Source of the DNA: Mogibacterium sp.
GTDB taxonomy: Bacteria > Bacillota > Clostridia > Peptostreptococcales > Anaerovoracaceae
NCBI GenBank assembly: GCA_017431685.1
Contig: JAFRKO010000033.1
Location: 19,876 to 83,875, forward strand
DNA length: 64,000 nucleotides
Direction of reading: 5' to 3'
Within the stretch, counting starts at the first letter, position 1. Each line of letters begins with the position of its first letter. Position numbers and translations under genes: made by a program. Of this stretch, positions 34,196 to 44,019 are shown in pieces. The notes beneath the pieces are model-generated. The model was not told the origin of the DNA. It did not search any database and saw only the letters and a program-made list of their open reading frames with translations.

Positions 34196-34226
34196 GCTCC
34201 CGGAGAAATCCGGGAGCATTTGTCTT
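34196..34226 (+). terminator. Terminator-like hairpin after the CPBP gene
   Basis: GCTCCCGG (34196-34203) pairs with CCGGGAGC (34210-34217), then ATTTGTCTT; the T run is weak. Confidence 0.65.
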
Positions 34227-34322
34227 AAAAACAGTAAATGTTCATGCTAAACAATTTGTATTTTGGATATAGTATAAACGGATGACATTGGAATGTTTCC
34301 ATTTGATAAGGAGGGATAATAT

Positions 34323-35225
34323 ATGAAAAAGAGACTCGCATTACTGCTCAGTCTGGCAATGATACTGACATTTGCGCTGGCAGCCTGCGGAGGCGAAAGC
34401 GGAAGCGGAGATGTTGCAGACAGCAAATATGTAGGAACGTGGAAACCCGATAAGCTGTCGTTTGCCGGTGAATCGGAAGATATGGGAGATGATTTCACAC
34501 TGACTCTGAGTGCTGACGGCACAGGCACTTTCAACAGCGTTGATGAAGACGGAAATGAAGAGGTATCGAACATCACATGGTCACTTACCAGTGATGGATT
34601 CAAGACACAGGGCGATGCAAAGATGACTTTCAAGGACGATGGCGACGCGATTGTAACAAAGATTCTGGGTGCGGAATTGCGCTTTGTAAAAGCATCTGAA
34701 GACGGCGAGGAAGTAGTTGATTACATTGATGGCGCAGCCTATGGATATGCCGGTGATGATCCGGTCGAAGCAGCATGCTATCAGTATATGGTTGAGGAGA
34801 TCGCTCCTCAGTACTCTGAAGCTGAGATCAGCATCCCTACAGTCATTATCGTTCATGAAGACTTCACACCGGAGGATGAAGTACTGGTTTATGGAGATTT
34901 CTGGGTCGAAAACTACAATGTTGATGGAGACACTCTCAAGAGCGTTTCCGGCGGAAATCACCCGGGCTGCATGCATGTAAGCAAATCAGACTACACAGTA
35001 ACGGCATTTGATGCAGTTGCAGATGGCGGAGACTTTGAATCAAGCGCCAAGGAGATCTTCGGTGAGCATTATGAAGACTTCATGAAAGTATACGGCGACA
35101 GCGATGCCCGCGCTGAGAACAGAAAGATCACAGTTTCTGACTATGTCAATCTGAACCACCTTGATATCAAATACTATCAGGATGAAGGATGGGATCCGGT
35201 CGAGCTGTATCATTCAGCGGAATAG
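34323..35225 (+). CDS. Secreted lipoprotein of unknown function
   Basis: The 300-residue protein has a signal peptide with lipobox ALAAC (Cys22). The first half (about 35-125) is a beta-rich segment beginning YVGTWKPDKL, like small lipocalin-type lipoprotein domains. The second half (about 140-300) contains DEVLVYGDFWVENY and, near the end, ITVSDYVNLNHLDIKYYQDEGWDPVEL. The calculated charge is strongly acidic. I have met similar C-terminal domains in clostridial lipoproteins but know no function. AGGAGGG precedes ATG 34323. Confidence 0.75.
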   Translation: MKKRLALLLSLAMILTFALAACGGESGSGDVADSKYVGTWKPDKLSFAGESEDMGDDFTLTLSADGTGTFNSVDEDGNEEVSNITWSLTSDGFKTQGDAKMTFKDDGDAIVTKILGAELRFVKASEDGEEVVDYIDGAAYGYAGDDPVEAACYQYMVEEIAPQYSEAEISIPTVIIVHEDFTPEDEVLVYGDFWVENYNVDGDTLKSVSGGNHPGCMHVSKSDYTVTAFDAVADGGDFESSAKEIFGEHYEDFMKVYGDSDARAENRKITVSDYVNLNHLDIKYYQDEGWDPVELYHSAE

Positions 35226-35260
35226 AATAAAACGGGAAAAAGCATATTATCTTTTTGCAA

Positions 35261-35292
35261 AAACGAGCCTGCTCGGATGAGCGGGCTCGTTT
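35261..35292. terminator. Bidirectional terminator between the lipoprotein gene and radA
   Basis: AAACGAGCCTGCTC (35261-35274) pairs with GAGCGGGCTCGTTT (35279-35292) with one mismatch. It lies between two convergent genes and serves both. Confidence 0.88.
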
Positions 35293-35305
35293 CGTTTGTT
35301 TAGCT

Positions 35306-36685
35306 TTATGACTGATAGATACGGATGGCGTCGGATATATTTGCAGCGCCCAGAACGCGGATCCCTCCGGATGAAGTCCTGCCGGCCTGTCCGGCGTTCT
35401 TTGCGGGAAGTATAACAGCTTCATATCCGAGTCTTGCTGCCTCCTGTATTATCTTGTCTGCGCTGGGTATCGAGCGCAGGTTGCCGGTGAGGCCGACTTC
35501 TCCTGCTGCTACCAGACGCTTCGTCGAAGTCCTGCCCCTGTATGAGCTGAATATCGCAAGAGCAACTGCAAGGTCGGTAGAGGTGCTGCCTGTGTTCATG
35601 CCGCCGACGACATTCACATAAACATCGTAGTCGAGCAGGTTAAGGCCGGCTTTTTTCTCGAGCACTGCGAGTATCATATTGAGGCGGTTCTGGCTGATCC
35701 CGATGGCTGTTCTGCGGGCAAAGCCTACGTTCGCACGGGTCACCAGCGCCTGTATCTCAAAGAAGACCGGACGGCTGCCTTCGTAGACTGCGGACACTAC
35801 CGAGCCTTCCTCGCTCTCGGTGCTCTCGATGAGGCTTCCGGATATATCAGGCACTTCGATCATGCCTTCCTCTGTCATGCGGAAAGCGCCTATCTCGTCG
35901 GTGGTGCCGAAGCGGTTCTTGAACGAGCGGAGTATCCTCAGATCTCTGTCGCGCTCGCCGCTGAAGCTGAGAACCGTATCGACCATGTGCTCTATGGTTT
36001 TAGGACCGGCGAGCTCACCCGACTTTGTGACATGGGCTACTATAAACACCGGCACATTGCGGTTTTTGGCGTATCTTATGAGCTGTCCGGAGCACTCTCT
36101 TATCTGAGTAAGGCTGCCTGCCACCGAATCTGCCGACTGTGAATACATCGTCTGTATGGAATCGATTATTATGAAGCAAGGCTTTATGCTGTCGCATGCA
36201 GCTATGATGTTCTCGATATTTGTCTCCGGGTAGATGTAGAGCGAGTCGCTGATCTTTCCGAGTACACGGTCTGCTCTCAGCTTTACCTGTTCTTCGGATT
36301 CCTCGCCGCTCACGTAGAGCACCGGACCGTATTTATCGGCGATCCGGCCTGCTGCCTGAGCTATAAGCGTGGATTTGCCTATGCCCGGTTCGCCTGATAT
36401 GAGTGTGAGCGATCCCGGTACGATTCCGCCGCCAAGCACACGGTTGAGCTCCGACAGTCCGGAGTCAATGCGGGTATAGTCGTGGGTGCCGACTTCACCA
36501 AGCTTAACCGGACGGCCGGCAACTCCTATGCGTCTTCTTGTGTCTGATTCGGTCTTTTCGGCCGGAGCAACTTTATGCTCAACTATTGTGTTCCACGCAC
36601 CGCAAAAAGTACACTGGCCCTGCCAGGCAGTGTACTCGTTGCCGCATTCTGTACAGATAAAAACGGTCTTCGGTTTTTTAGCCAT
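35306..36685 (-). CDS. radA: DNA repair protein RadA
   Basis: The 459-residue protein is of normal length. It has an N-terminal zinc finger (CTECGNEYTAWQGQCTFCGAW), Walker A GEPGIGKST (about 95-103), the RadA-specific KNRFG motif (SFKNRFGTTDEIG) and a C-terminal Lon-protease-like domain with GEVGLTGNLR. RadA is a hexameric DNA-dependent ATPase that extends recombination intermediates. Its start overlaps the end of the sensor kinase gene by eight bases, so the three minus-strand genes form one operon with regulator first. Confidence 0.95.
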   Translation of the reverse strand: MAKKPKTVFICTECGNEYTAWQGQCTFCGAWNTIVEHKVAPAEKTESDTRRRIGVAGRPVKLGEVGTHDYTRIDSGLSELNRVLGGGIVPGSLTLISGEPGIGKSTLIAQAAGRIADKYGPVLYVSGEESEEQVKLRADRVLGKISDSLYIYPETNIENIIAACDSIKPCFIIIDSIQTMYSQSADSVAGSLTQIRECSGQLIRYAKNRNVPVFIVAHVTKSGELAGPKTIEHMVDTVLSFSGERDRDLRILRSFKNRFGTTDEIGAFRMTEEGMIEVPDISGSLIESTESEEGSVVSAVYEGSRPVFFEIQALVTRANVGFARRTAIGISQNRLNMILAVLEKKAGLNLLDYDVYVNVVGGMNTGSTSTDLAVALAIFSSYRGRTSTKRLVAAGEVGLTGNLRSIPSADKIIQEAARLGYEAVILPAKNAGQAGRTSSGGIRVLGAANISDAIRIYQS

Positions 36686-38162
36686 CTTTCTTCTCTGTTT
36701 CTTCCGCTGCCGGCTTTTTTACCGTCTCCATCTCGAACCAGAAGTCTGAACCCTTGCCTTCTTCGCTCTCTACACCATACTTTGCTCCATGGAGATTAAG
36801 GAGTCCTTTTACGATCGCAAGGCCCAGGCCGGTGCCTTCAATGCCGCGCTCGTGATTAGCGGAAGTCCTGTAGTATTTATCCCACACATGACCGATCTCA
36901 TCCGCAGGTATGCCCACGCCGCGATCGATACAGTGGAAAGTCACTTTTTTACTGCTTTTATTGAGTCTGATCTCTATGTATTTATTGTCACCCGAGTACT
37001 TGACCGCGTTGGATACGAAATTGGTCATTACCTGAGTCATCCTTGTGCGGTCGCCCACAACATAAGCCGGCTTGCACGGGTAGAAATGTATCTCGAACCC
37101 TTCAGAAGATGCAAGCGCGAGAAAGCTCTCATAGACACTTCTGGCTGCCTGCACCAGATCGAAAGTCTCCATGTTCATCGTAACGTTGTTGGACTGCAGG
37201 CTGGATACTGAGAGCATATCTGTGACCAGCTTGTTGAGGTGTTCAGTCTCCGAAATGATGACGTTAAGGTCGGAGTTACGTTTTTCAGGATTGTCTCCTG
37301 TGATGTCGATGATCTTCTCCGCGTAAGATCTTATCATGGTGAGCGGAGTCTTGAGGTCGTGCGATACGTTCGCTATGATCTCGCGCTGATAGAAGTCGGT
37401 CTTTTCCATCTCGTAGGAAGCCTTGTTGAGCGCCCGTGCGAGCTCCTTGGTCTCAGTAAATCCGGCTCCGTCAAAATACACATCATGGTTGCCGTTGGAA
37501 AGTTCCGTCGCTGAGCGTGTAAGTTTTTCGATTGGGGCGGACAGACGCACCGACAGCGCAAATGCCAGAAGCAGCGATACGACAAGTACGATGAAAGAAA
37601 TATAGATAAGCATATCCCTCAGAATTCTGACAGTCACCTGATCAGGATAAAGAGGCGCGATGATGCAAAGGATACTGTCTGTTCCGTCTGCTGATATATA
37701 TGAAGCATAAACCAGTCTTGAACCCATGCTCGAAGAGTCGCGCCGTGTTTCACTGACGCTTACAGCAGGGGATGAAGCAAGCTTTGCCTGAATACGGCTG
37801 ACATCACTTTCAAACGCATCACTGCCAAGAACCTCTCTGGTGCCGTCGAAAACAAGGCTTTCGTCACCAATGTCGATCCTTATATACAGGTCGTTAGTGC
37901 CGGCGGTCTGCACAGCAAGCGACTCGAAGCTGTAGCGGTCCTGCTTGAACTGGGCTTCCAGCGTCTCGGCTGTGCGCATTACTTCCTGGGATCTCGCGCG
38001 CTCATAGAAGCTGTTGAGGAAGAAATTTGAGAGCCCCCAGAGCACCATTACCAGAAACAGCGCAAAAACGACGAACGATAAAAGTATCGTCGTCTTTATG
38101 CTGCTGGTATCAACTCTTTTTTTTGCGCTTCTGGAGGCGCGCTTGCCGGTATGATCAGCCAT
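36678..38162 (-). CDS. Membrane sensor histidine kinase
   Basis: The 494-residue protein has two membrane helices (about 25-47 and 180-205) flanking an extracytoplasmic region of about 130 residues. A HAMP domain (SAPIEKLTRSATELSNG) and HisKA with the phospho-acceptor in ANVSHDLKTPLTMI follow. The HATPase shows NFVSNAVKYSG, DRGVGIP and GTGLGLAI. It is the classic EnvZ/PhoR-type layout and pairs with the response regulator gene 26 bases upstream. The signal is unknown. Overlap with radA is probably organisational. Confidence 0.88.
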   Translation of the reverse strand: MADHTGKRASRSAKKRVDTSSIKTTILLSFVVFALFLVMVLWGLSNFFLNSFYERARSQEVMRTAETLEAQFKQDRYSFESLAVQTAGTNDLYIRIDIGDESLVFDGTREVLGSDAFESDVSRIQAKLASSPAVSVSETRRDSSSMGSRLVYASYISADGTDSILCIIAPLYPDQVTVRILRDMLIYISFIVLVVSLLLAFALSVRLSAPIEKLTRSATELSNGNHDVYFDGAGFTETKELARALNKASYEMEKTDFYQREIIANVSHDLKTPLTMIRSYAEKIIDITGDNPEKRNSDLNVIISETEHLNKLVTDMLSVSSLQSNNVTMNMETFDLVQAARSVYESFLALASSEGFEIHFYPCKPAYVVGDRTRMTQVMTNFVSNAVKYSGDNKYIEIRLNKSSKKVTFHCIDRGVGIPADEIGHVWDKYYRTSANHERGIEGTGLGLAIVKGLLNLHGAKYGVESEEGKGSDFWFEMETVKKPAAEETEKKDG

Positions 38163-38188
38163 TTCTCAGCGTTCTCTTCTTTGCTTCG

Positions 38189-38866
38189 CTATTCCTCGTA
38201 TTCGAACTTGTATCCGACACCTCTGAGTGTCACGATGAATTTTCTGTATGGACCAAGACAGTTGCGCAGATTCTTTACATGTGTGTCAATCGTTCTGTCG
38301 TCCCCAAAGAAGTCATAGCCCCAGATATCCTCGAGAAGCTTCTCTCTCGAAAGGGCGATGTTCTTGTGCTGTATCATGTAGAAGAGCAGGTCGTATTCTT
38401 TCGGAGTGAGCTCAACGCGCTTGCCGTCAACGCTGATCGTACGTGCGGCTATGTTGATTTCCAGACCTTCGAACTTCTGTATGTTTGAAACGTTCCTTTC
38501 GGATGCATCCCTGCGGTTCAGCACTGCGTTGACCCTCGCCATAAGCTCTTTCGGGCTGAATGGCTTTACAACGTAGTCATCGATACCGAGTTCAAAGCCA
38601 AAGAGCTTGTCATACTCCTCGCCTCTGGCTGACAGCATGATAACAGGAATGCTCTTGATCTTCTGTATTTCCTTTACAGCACTGAAACCGTCGAGCTTAG
38701 GCATCATGATATCCATGATGATAAGATCGTAATCGTTGAGTTTCACCATGCCTATCGCACTCATGCCGTCGGCGGCTTCTTCTGCTGCGTAACCGCTGAA
38801 TTCCGCGTATTCTCTTATGACCTCGCGGATCTTTTCTTCGTCATCTACTATCAGTATTTTCTTCAT
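38189..38866 (-). CDS. OmpR-family response regulator
   Basis: The 225-residue protein has a receiver domain (about 1-118) with ILIVDDEEKI, LIIMDIMMPKLDG (phospho-acceptor Asp51) and YVVKPFSPKEL. The C-terminal winged helix (about 130-222) has ELTPKEYDLLFYM, VDTHVKNL-like IDTHVKNLRNCLG and RGVGYKFE. It would be phosphorylated by the kinase encoded next and bind DNA as a dimer. The start ATG (38866 on the minus strand) follows a GGAGGA site. Confidence 0.92.
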   Translation of the reverse strand: MKKILIVDDEEKIREVIREYAEFSGYAAEEAADGMSAIGMVKLNDYDLIIMDIMMPKLDGFSAVKEIQKIKSIPVIMLSARGEEYDKLFGFELGIDDYVVKPFSPKELMARVNAVLNRRDASERNVSNIQKFEGLEINIAARTISVDGKRVELTPKEYDLLFYMIQHKNIALSREKLLEDIWGYDFFGDDRTIDTHVKNLRNCLGPYRKFIVTLRGVGYKFEYEE

Positions 38867-38905
38867 CGGAAATCCTCCGTTTTTTCACAAATCATATTTG
38901 GCGTC

Positions 38906-38914
38906 ATTATATCA
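38906..38914 (-). promoter_or_regulatory. Extended -10 box for the response regulator operon
   Basis: On the minus strand the sequence reads TGATATAAT (38914 down to 38906), 40 bases before the ATG. No good -35 is seen, as expected for an extended -10 promoter. Confidence 0.55.
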
Positions 38915-39021
38915 TACAGAGAGGGTGAATTGGTATGCATAGCAGGGTGGAAAACTGCCCTGAGCGTAAGACTTATCCGTAATAATGCGCAGGCCGAGTC
39001 GTCAAACAGACACATATTGTA

Positions 39022-39050
39022 TTGACAACCTTTATATAGGGTGATAATAT
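39022..39050 (+). promoter_or_regulatory. carD promoter
   Basis: Consensus TTGACA (39022-39027) and TAATAT (39045-39050) are spaced by 17 bases. AAGGAGG lies at 39108-39114 before the start codon. Confidence 0.75.
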
Positions 39051-39122
39051 TACATGTTTATTTTTGTTTGCTTTTTGAAACAAAAGACGCTATAATGATG
39101 TTGTAAAAGGAGGAAAGCGTCT

Positions 39123-39596
39123 ATGTTCAAAATTGGCGACTACATTGTATATCCGATGTACGGCGCGGGCATCATAACCGAGATAGTTGAGAAGGAGTTT
39201 CTCGGTGAGATGCGCATGTATTATAATGTGTCGCTTCCTTACTGCCGGATGGAGGCATCTGTTCCTGTTGACAACACCGAAAAGCTGGGCGTGAGGCACA
39301 TAATCGATCCCGAACGCATCGGTGAGGTGCTTGAGGTGCTTAAGCAAGACACCGAACCGATGAACCCCAACTGGAACAAACGATACCGCGAGAACACCGA
39401 GAGGATGCAGACAGGAGACATCCTGGAAGTGGCAGCGGTAGTAAGGAATCTCGTCAGAACGGACAGACTTAAACCGCTTTCGACCGGAGAGAAAAAACTT
39501 CTCAGTACAGCAAAGCAGATACTTGAAAGCGAACTGATCTACTCCGGTGGATACACGATGGAAGAAGCAGACGAGATGGTCGAAACCAATATATAG
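39123..39596 (+). CDS. carD: CarD/CdnL-family transcription regulator
   Basis: The 157-residue protein opens with FKIGDYIVYPMYGAGII, the signature of the CarD/TRCF RNA polymerase-interaction domain. A helical domain follows, with NWNKRYRENTERMQTGD and LSTGEKKLLSTAKQIL. CarD binds the RNAP beta lobe and the upstream edge of the bubble and affects open-complex stability. It is placed directly before ispDF, a frequent order in Firmicutes. Confidence 0.9.
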   Translation: MFKIGDYIVYPMYGAGIITEIVEKEFLGEMRMYYNVSLPYCRMEASVPVDNTEKLGVRHIIDPERIGEVLEVLKQDTEPMNPNWNKRYRENTERMQTGDILEVAAVVRNLVRTDRLKPLSTGEKKLLSTAKQILESELIYSGGYTMEEADEMVETNI

Positions 39597-39644
39597 CCCG
39601 GAGCTAGTGAGGGAATCGGCCATTTGCATTTGTATAAGGAGATT

Positions 39645-40892
39645 ATGGTAGAAAAAGTATCAAACTGGATATGTTCAGTCATAGTTGCAGCCGGCCAAGG
39701 TACACGCATGGGAATGGATGTGCCAAAGCAGCTGTTTCCTTATGGTGGCTCAACTGTGCTCGGGACTGCAATCAATGCTTTCGCTTCACTTGATTATATC
39801 GATAAGATATATGTAGTATCGCCGCAGGACGGTTCCCTCGACGATGTATATGAAGTGATCACGGCAGAATGTGAAAGGCTGACCGGAAGGGAGCCGGGAA
39901 GCATAGCGATCATAAATGGAGGAGCTGCAAGAGAGGATTCCGTCAGGGAGGGAATCAAAGCGGCTTCGCGCGATGCCGACCTGGCAGGAATAGATAAAGA
40001 AGATGCGATAGTTCTCATACATGACGCTGCCAGACCGGGAGTCAGCGAGGAGATTATCCGCTGCAATATAGAGACGCTCAGCAAATACAGAGCAGCCTGC
40101 ACGGCGCTGCCATCAAGCGACTCAATACGCATGATAAACTGCGAAAAACCTGAATATGTTACAGGTTTGGCATTGAAAGAAACAATAACATATCCTATAA
40201 TGAACACTAATGTTGTCAGAAGAGAACTTATCTACAGGACACAGACCCCGCAGACGTTCAGGCTTTCTGACATTCTGAGAGCGCATGAGAGGGCAGTGCG
40301 TGACGGATACACCGCCACAGATGACGCTATGGTTGCGGAATATGCCGGGATCAGCGTGGCGCTGGTAGAAGGTTCGACTGCCAATTACAAGATAACCACC
40401 AGAGAGGATATCCAAATGACTGTCAGAACAGGAATCGGATATGATGTACACAGACTCGTCCCGGGGAGACCACTTATACTCTGCGGGACCCCAATCCCCA
40501 GCAAGCTCGGGCTGGACGGTCATTCAGATGCGGATGTCGCAGTACACGCGCTGATGGACGCGCTGCTCGGGGCAGCAGGACTGGGAGATATCGGAAGACA
40601 TTTTCCTGATTCCGACGAAAAATATAAAGGTGCGGATTCAATGAAGCTGCTGGCAGAAGTCAAAGGCATGCTGGGCAGCGTGAGGATCGTAAATGTAGAT
40701 GTAGCGATCATCGCCCAGGCACCGAAGCTTGCGCCTTACATGGAACAGATGAAGCAGAATATAGCGAGTACACTCGGGATCCCTGAAAGCGCCGTAAATG
40801 TCAAGGCGACTACAGAGGAGGGACTCGGGTTCACAGGCAGAGGAGAAGGCATGGCAGCCATGGCCACTGCCGCAATAGAAGGGAGTTTTTAA
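39645..40892 (+). CDS. ispDF: Bifunctional IspD/IspF isoprenoid enzyme
   Basis: A 415-residue fusion. The N-terminal IspD domain (about 1-235) has [15 protein letters not shown] and HDAARPGV. The C-terminal IspF domain (about 255-413) has [36 protein letters not shown] and [16 protein letters not shown]. These are steps 3 and 5 of the MEP pathway: CDP-methylerythritol synthesis and cyclodiphosphate formation. The start is ATG 39645 because AAGGAG (39636-39641) precedes it; a TTG at 39624 lies upstream of that site. Its stop is two bases before proS. Confidence 0.93.
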   Translation: MVEKVSNWICSVIVAAGQGTRMGMDVPKQLFPYGGSTVLGTAINAFASLDYIDKIYVVSPQDGSLDDVYEVITAECERLTGREPGSIAIINGGAAREDSVREGIKAASRDADLAGIDKEDAIVLIHDAARPGVSEEIIRCNIETLSKYRAACTALPSSDSIRMINCEKPEYVTGLALKETITYPIMNTNVVRRELIYRTQTPQTFRLSDILRAHERAVRDGYTATDDAMVAEYAGISVALVEGSTANYKITTREDIQMTVRTGIGYDVHRLVPGRPLILCGTPIPSKLGLDGHSDADVAVHALMDALLGAAGLGDIGRHFPDSDEKYKGADSMKLLAEVKGMLGSVRIVNVDVAIIAQAPKLAPYMEQMKQNIASTLGIPESAVNVKATTEEGLGFTGRGEGMAAMATAAIEGSF

Positions 40893-40894
40893 CA

Positions 40895-42673
40895 ATGAGA
40901 TTATCCAAAAACCATCTTAAGACACTCAGAGAGGCACCATCGGATGCTGTACTTGAGAGCCATAAGCTGCTCGTAAGAGCGAATATGATCAAGCAGGAAT
41001 CTGCGGGAATCTACATGTTCCCGAAGCTGGGCTGGAGAACAGTAAGAAAGGTAGAGCAGATCGTCCGCGAGGAAATGGACTATGTTGATTGCCAGGAGAT
41101 CTACATGCCGCACGTAAATCCGGCCGAGCTTTGGAAGGAGACGGGCAGATGGTATGCATACGGACCTGAGCTCTGGAGAATCCAGGACCGTAACGGCAAC
41201 GACTTCATACTGAACCCTACATGTGAAGAGATTTTCACAGACTTCGTACGCAAGGAGTGGTCATCCTACAAAGAGCTGCCGTTCTCACTGTATCATATTC
41301 AGTTCAAGTACAGAGACGAGTCGCGTCCGAGATACGGACTTCTGAGAACAAGAGAGTTCATCATGAAGGATGCTTATACATTCGACGCTACAGAAGAAGA
41401 TCTGCACACTGCATACATGAGACAGTATCACGCATATGAGAAGATCTTCACTCGTATGGATCTTGACTACAGAATCGTAGAGGCTGACAACGGCCCTATC
41501 GGCGGAAGCAAGTCTCACGAGTTCTCGGCTCTCTCTGACTGGGGTGAGTCAGATATTCTCTACTGCGATAACTGCGGAATGGCTGCTACAGTCGAAAGAG
41601 CAGAGTGCATGGACGATGAGCCGGTCAAGGAAGAAATGCAGCCGGTACAGAAGGTGTTCACACCTGGCACAAAGACCATCGAGGACGTATGCAACTACCT
41701 GAAGCTGCCTGTGGAGAAGTCCATCAAGGCTCTCATGTTCACAACATACGATACAGATCTTCAGCCAAAGGACAACGTTGTAGCATTCGTCAGGGGCGAC
41801 AGACAGCTCAACCTGATAAAGCTGGTCAACGCACTCAACGTACCTGAACATTATATCGAATTCGCAGACGAGGATGTTACAGGCCCTATCACAGGATCCG
41901 TTGCAGGATTTACAGGACCTATGGGACTCAAGAACTGCATCGTAGTAGTAGACACTGAGCTTGTAGGCACAGTCAATATGTGCGCAGGTGCTAACGAAGA
42001 AGACCACCATCTTACAGGTGTCTGCTACGGCAGAGACTACACAGGCGATATCGTTACGGATATCAAGACACTCCAGGAAGGCGACCGCTGCCCACACTGC
42101 GGAAAGCCGGTCAAGTTCAGACGCGGTATCGAGGTTGGTCAGATCTTCAAGCTGGGACTCAAGTACTCCGAGAGCATGAACGCTACATTCAAGGATGAGA
42201 ACGGTGTAGATCATCCATACTGGATGGGATGCTACGGTGTAGGTATCACAAGATCGATGCAGGCTGTCGTAGAGCAGCACCATGATGACAAGGGAATCAT
42301 CTGGCCGCTGTCCATTGCTCCTTATCACGTGATCGTTACAGTAGTCAAGTCGCACGACGAGACACAGATGCAGGTTGCTTATGACATCGAGAAGAAACTT
42401 GAGTCGATGGGCGTTGAAGTCATGGTAGACGACCGTGATGAGAGACCTGGAGTCAAGTTCAACGACGCTGACCTCATCGGAATTCCAATCAGGATCACTG
42501 TCGGTAAGTTCGCTGCAGAAGGCAAAGTAGAGTACAAGCTCCGCCGCGAGGATGCTCACGAGCTCATGACGATCGAAGATGCAATTGCTAAGGCAAAGGC
42601 TCTTGTTGATCTCGAAGGCGACGGAAGATGCTTCTTCTCGAGACTTTCCGAAGAGACAATGAACGCTCACTGA
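40895..42673 (+). CDS. proS: Prolyl-tRNA synthetase, bacterial type
   Basis: The 592-residue class II enzyme carries the editing insertion of bacterial ProRS (about 225-400, including KSIKALMF and GFTGPMGLKN). Motif 2 is FKYRDESRPRYGLLRTREFIMKDAY and motif 3 CYGVGITRSMQAVVEQ. The C-terminal anticodon domain begins around VIVTVVK. A CNNC-type zinc pair (CDNCG, CPHCG) is visible in the insertion. Start ATG 40895 is two bases after the ispDF stop. The last residues after ALVDLEGDG are a short extension. Confidence 0.95.
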   Translation: MRLSKNHLKTLREAPSDAVLESHKLLVRANMIKQESAGIYMFPKLGWRTVRKVEQIVREEMDYVDCQEIYMPHVNPAELWKETGRWYAYGPELWRIQDRNGNDFILNPTCEEIFTDFVRKEWSSYKELPFSLYHIQFKYRDESRPRYGLLRTREFIMKDAYTFDATEEDLHTAYMRQYHAYEKIFTRMDLDYRIVEADNGPIGGSKSHEFSALSDWGESDILYCDNCGMAATVERAECMDDEPVKEEMQPVQKVFTPGTKTIEDVCNYLKLPVEKSIKALMFTTYDTDLQPKDNVVAFVRGDRQLNLIKLVNALNVPEHYIEFADEDVTGPITGSVAGFTGPMGLKNCIVVVDTELVGTVNMCAGANEEDHHLTGVCYGRDYTGDIVTDIKTLQEGDRCPHCGKPVKFRRGIEVGQIFKLGLKYSESMNATFKDENGVDHPYWMGCYGVGITRSMQAVVEQHHDDKGIIWPLSIAPYHVIVTVVKSHDETQMQVAYDIEKKLESMGVEVMVDDRDERPGVKFNDADLIGIPIRITVGKFAAEGKVEYKLRREDAHELMTIEDAIAKAKALVDLEGDGRCFFSRLSEETMNAH

Positions 42674-42710
42674 TGACAGAGAGCATCACGATTTACATAT
42701 TGTGCACATT

Positions 42711-42748
42711 CCGGGCATCCAGGCAAAAGGATGCCCGGTTTTCTTTTC
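42711..42748 (+). terminator. Terminator after proS
   Basis: CCGGGCATCC (42711-42720) pairs perfectly with GGATGCCCGG (42729-42738), followed by TTTTCTTTT. Confidence 0.92.
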
Positions 42749-42754
42749 GTTTTA

Positions 42755-42783
42755 TATTCAAATATTCAGGACTCTGATATAAT
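42755..42783 (+). promoter_or_regulatory. Promoter immediately before the chromate transporter genes
   Basis: Extended -10 TGATATAAT (42775-42783) with a weak TATTCA (42755-42760) 17 bases upstream. ATG 42793 is only nine bases after the -10, so the transcript would be nearly leaderless. Confidence 0.6.
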
Positions 42784-42792
42784 TATTAAGTT

Positions 42793-43362
42793 ATGAACAT
42801 TCTTGTTGAGCTCTTTATTGTGTTTTTTAAATTAGGTGCTTTCACTATCGGAGGCGGTATTGCAATGCTTCCGCTTCTGCAGAACACCCTCATTAATGAT
42901 AAGAAGTGGTTCACCAAAGAAGAATTCATGGACATTGTTGCCGTGTGTCAGAGCCTGCCGGGTGTGGTGGCCATAAATATGGCGACTTATGTGGGGTTTA
43001 AGAAAAAAGGGCTGATGGGGTCTGTGGTTTCGACATTTGGAGTCGTGATCCCTTCGTTCACAATGATACTCATCATCGCTAAGTTCATCACAACGCTCGG
43101 CGACAACAGCGTACTGATGGGTGCGATGGCCGGACTCAGAGCAGCTGCGCTGGGAATGGTAGTTGTTGCGATGATACAGCTTCTGCCGGCTGCTATTAAG
43201 AACAAATGGGCTCTGCTGGCAGCCGTCACCGCATTCATCCTTATAGCTGTTCTCAGGGTAAATACGGCATATGTAATACTGCTGTTCGCAGTGATCGGCA
43301 TAGCGGTCGCTTTTGCGGGAAGCCGTAAGGCGGCAAAAGATGAAGGGGGTGAGTCAGAATGA
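42793..43362 (+). CDS. Chromate transporter family protein, first half
   Basis: The 189-residue membrane protein contains FKLGAFTIGGGIAMLPLLQ and VCQSLPGVVAINMATYVGFKKKG, the conserved blocks of the CHR domain, and about six helices. In many Firmicutes CHR transporters are encoded as two half-size proteins that probably work together. Chromate or sulfate is the reported substrate in some bacteria, but the physiological role of clostridial pairs is not established. No ribosome site is visible before ATG 42793, consistent with a leaderless start. Confidence 0.85.
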   Translation: MNILVELFIVFFKLGAFTIGGGIAMLPLLQNTLINDKKWFTKEEFMDIVAVCQSLPGVVAINMATYVGFKKKGLMGSVVSTFGVVIPSFTMILIIAKFITTLGDNSVLMGAMAGLRAAALGMVVVAMIQLLPAAIKNKWALLAAVTAFILIAVLRVNTAYVILLFAVIGIAVAFAGSRKAAKDEGGESE

Positions 43363-43967
43363 TAATCTGGCAGCTCTTCATAAGCTTTTTAAAGGTTGGG
43401 CTTCTCGGCTTCGGCGGCGGACTTGCCATCGTGAGACTCATCTACGACAGCATACAGCCGTTCCTGAACATGAGTCAGGAGATGTTCGCAAACATCGTTG
43501 CGATATCGCAGATAACGCCGGGACCGCTTGCAGTCAATACAGCCACCTATGTAGGATACGAAGCAGCCGGGATCGGAGGGGCGGCCGCCGCGACCTTCGG
43601 GGTCATTCTGCCGGCGTTCATAATCGTCAGTCTGGTCGGCCGGGCAATACAGAAGTTCAGGGACAGCAAGGCTGTGAACGGTGCGCTGTCAGGCATCAGA
43701 CCGGCTACAATGGGACTCATTGCAGCCGCTGCGGCGACGCTTGTAAGACCGTCTTTAGCGGGTGACGGCAGACTCGGCACAGGATTGCTGACAAAACTCG
43801 GCGCAGATGCAGGAAGCGGTCTGTTTACCGTGATTTCAGGCTCGCCAGTAGACGTTATTTCTGTTATCATATTGGTTGCAACAGTAATAATGATAGCAAA
43901 GTATAAAAAGAGTCCGTTCTTCGTGCTGATCATCATGGGATGCCTTGGCGCGATACTCGGAGTTTAG
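43359..43967 (+). CDS. Chromate transporter family protein, second half
   Basis: The 202-residue partner of the preceding gene overlaps it by four bases (ATGA). FLKVGLLGFGGGLAIVRLI and ISQITPGPLAVNTATYVGYEAAG are the same CHR blocks, showing an origin by duplication. About six helices are predicted. GGGGG lies before the ATG. Separate reading frames with coupled translation suggest equal amounts of the two halves. Confidence 0.85.
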   Translation: MIIWQLFISFLKVGLLGFGGGLAIVRLIYDSIQPFLNMSQEMFANIVAISQITPGPLAVNTATYVGYEAAGIGGAAAATFGVILPAFIIVSLVGRAIQKFRDSKAVNGALSGIRPATMGLIAAAAATLVRPSLAGDGRLGTGLLTKLGADAGSGLFTVISGSPVDVISVIILVATVIMIAKYKKSPFFVLIIMGCLGAILGV

Positions 43968-44019
43968 AATATGAGCAGGCAGCATGAGGGACAGCGCTGC
44001 TTGCTGAAAAGGAGGAGAA

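Noticed and set aside
42793..43967. Chromate transporter gene split by a frameshift
   Set aside because: Both halves have complete CHR motifs and a four-base ATGA overlap; two-gene CHR pairs are the usual form in Firmicutes.
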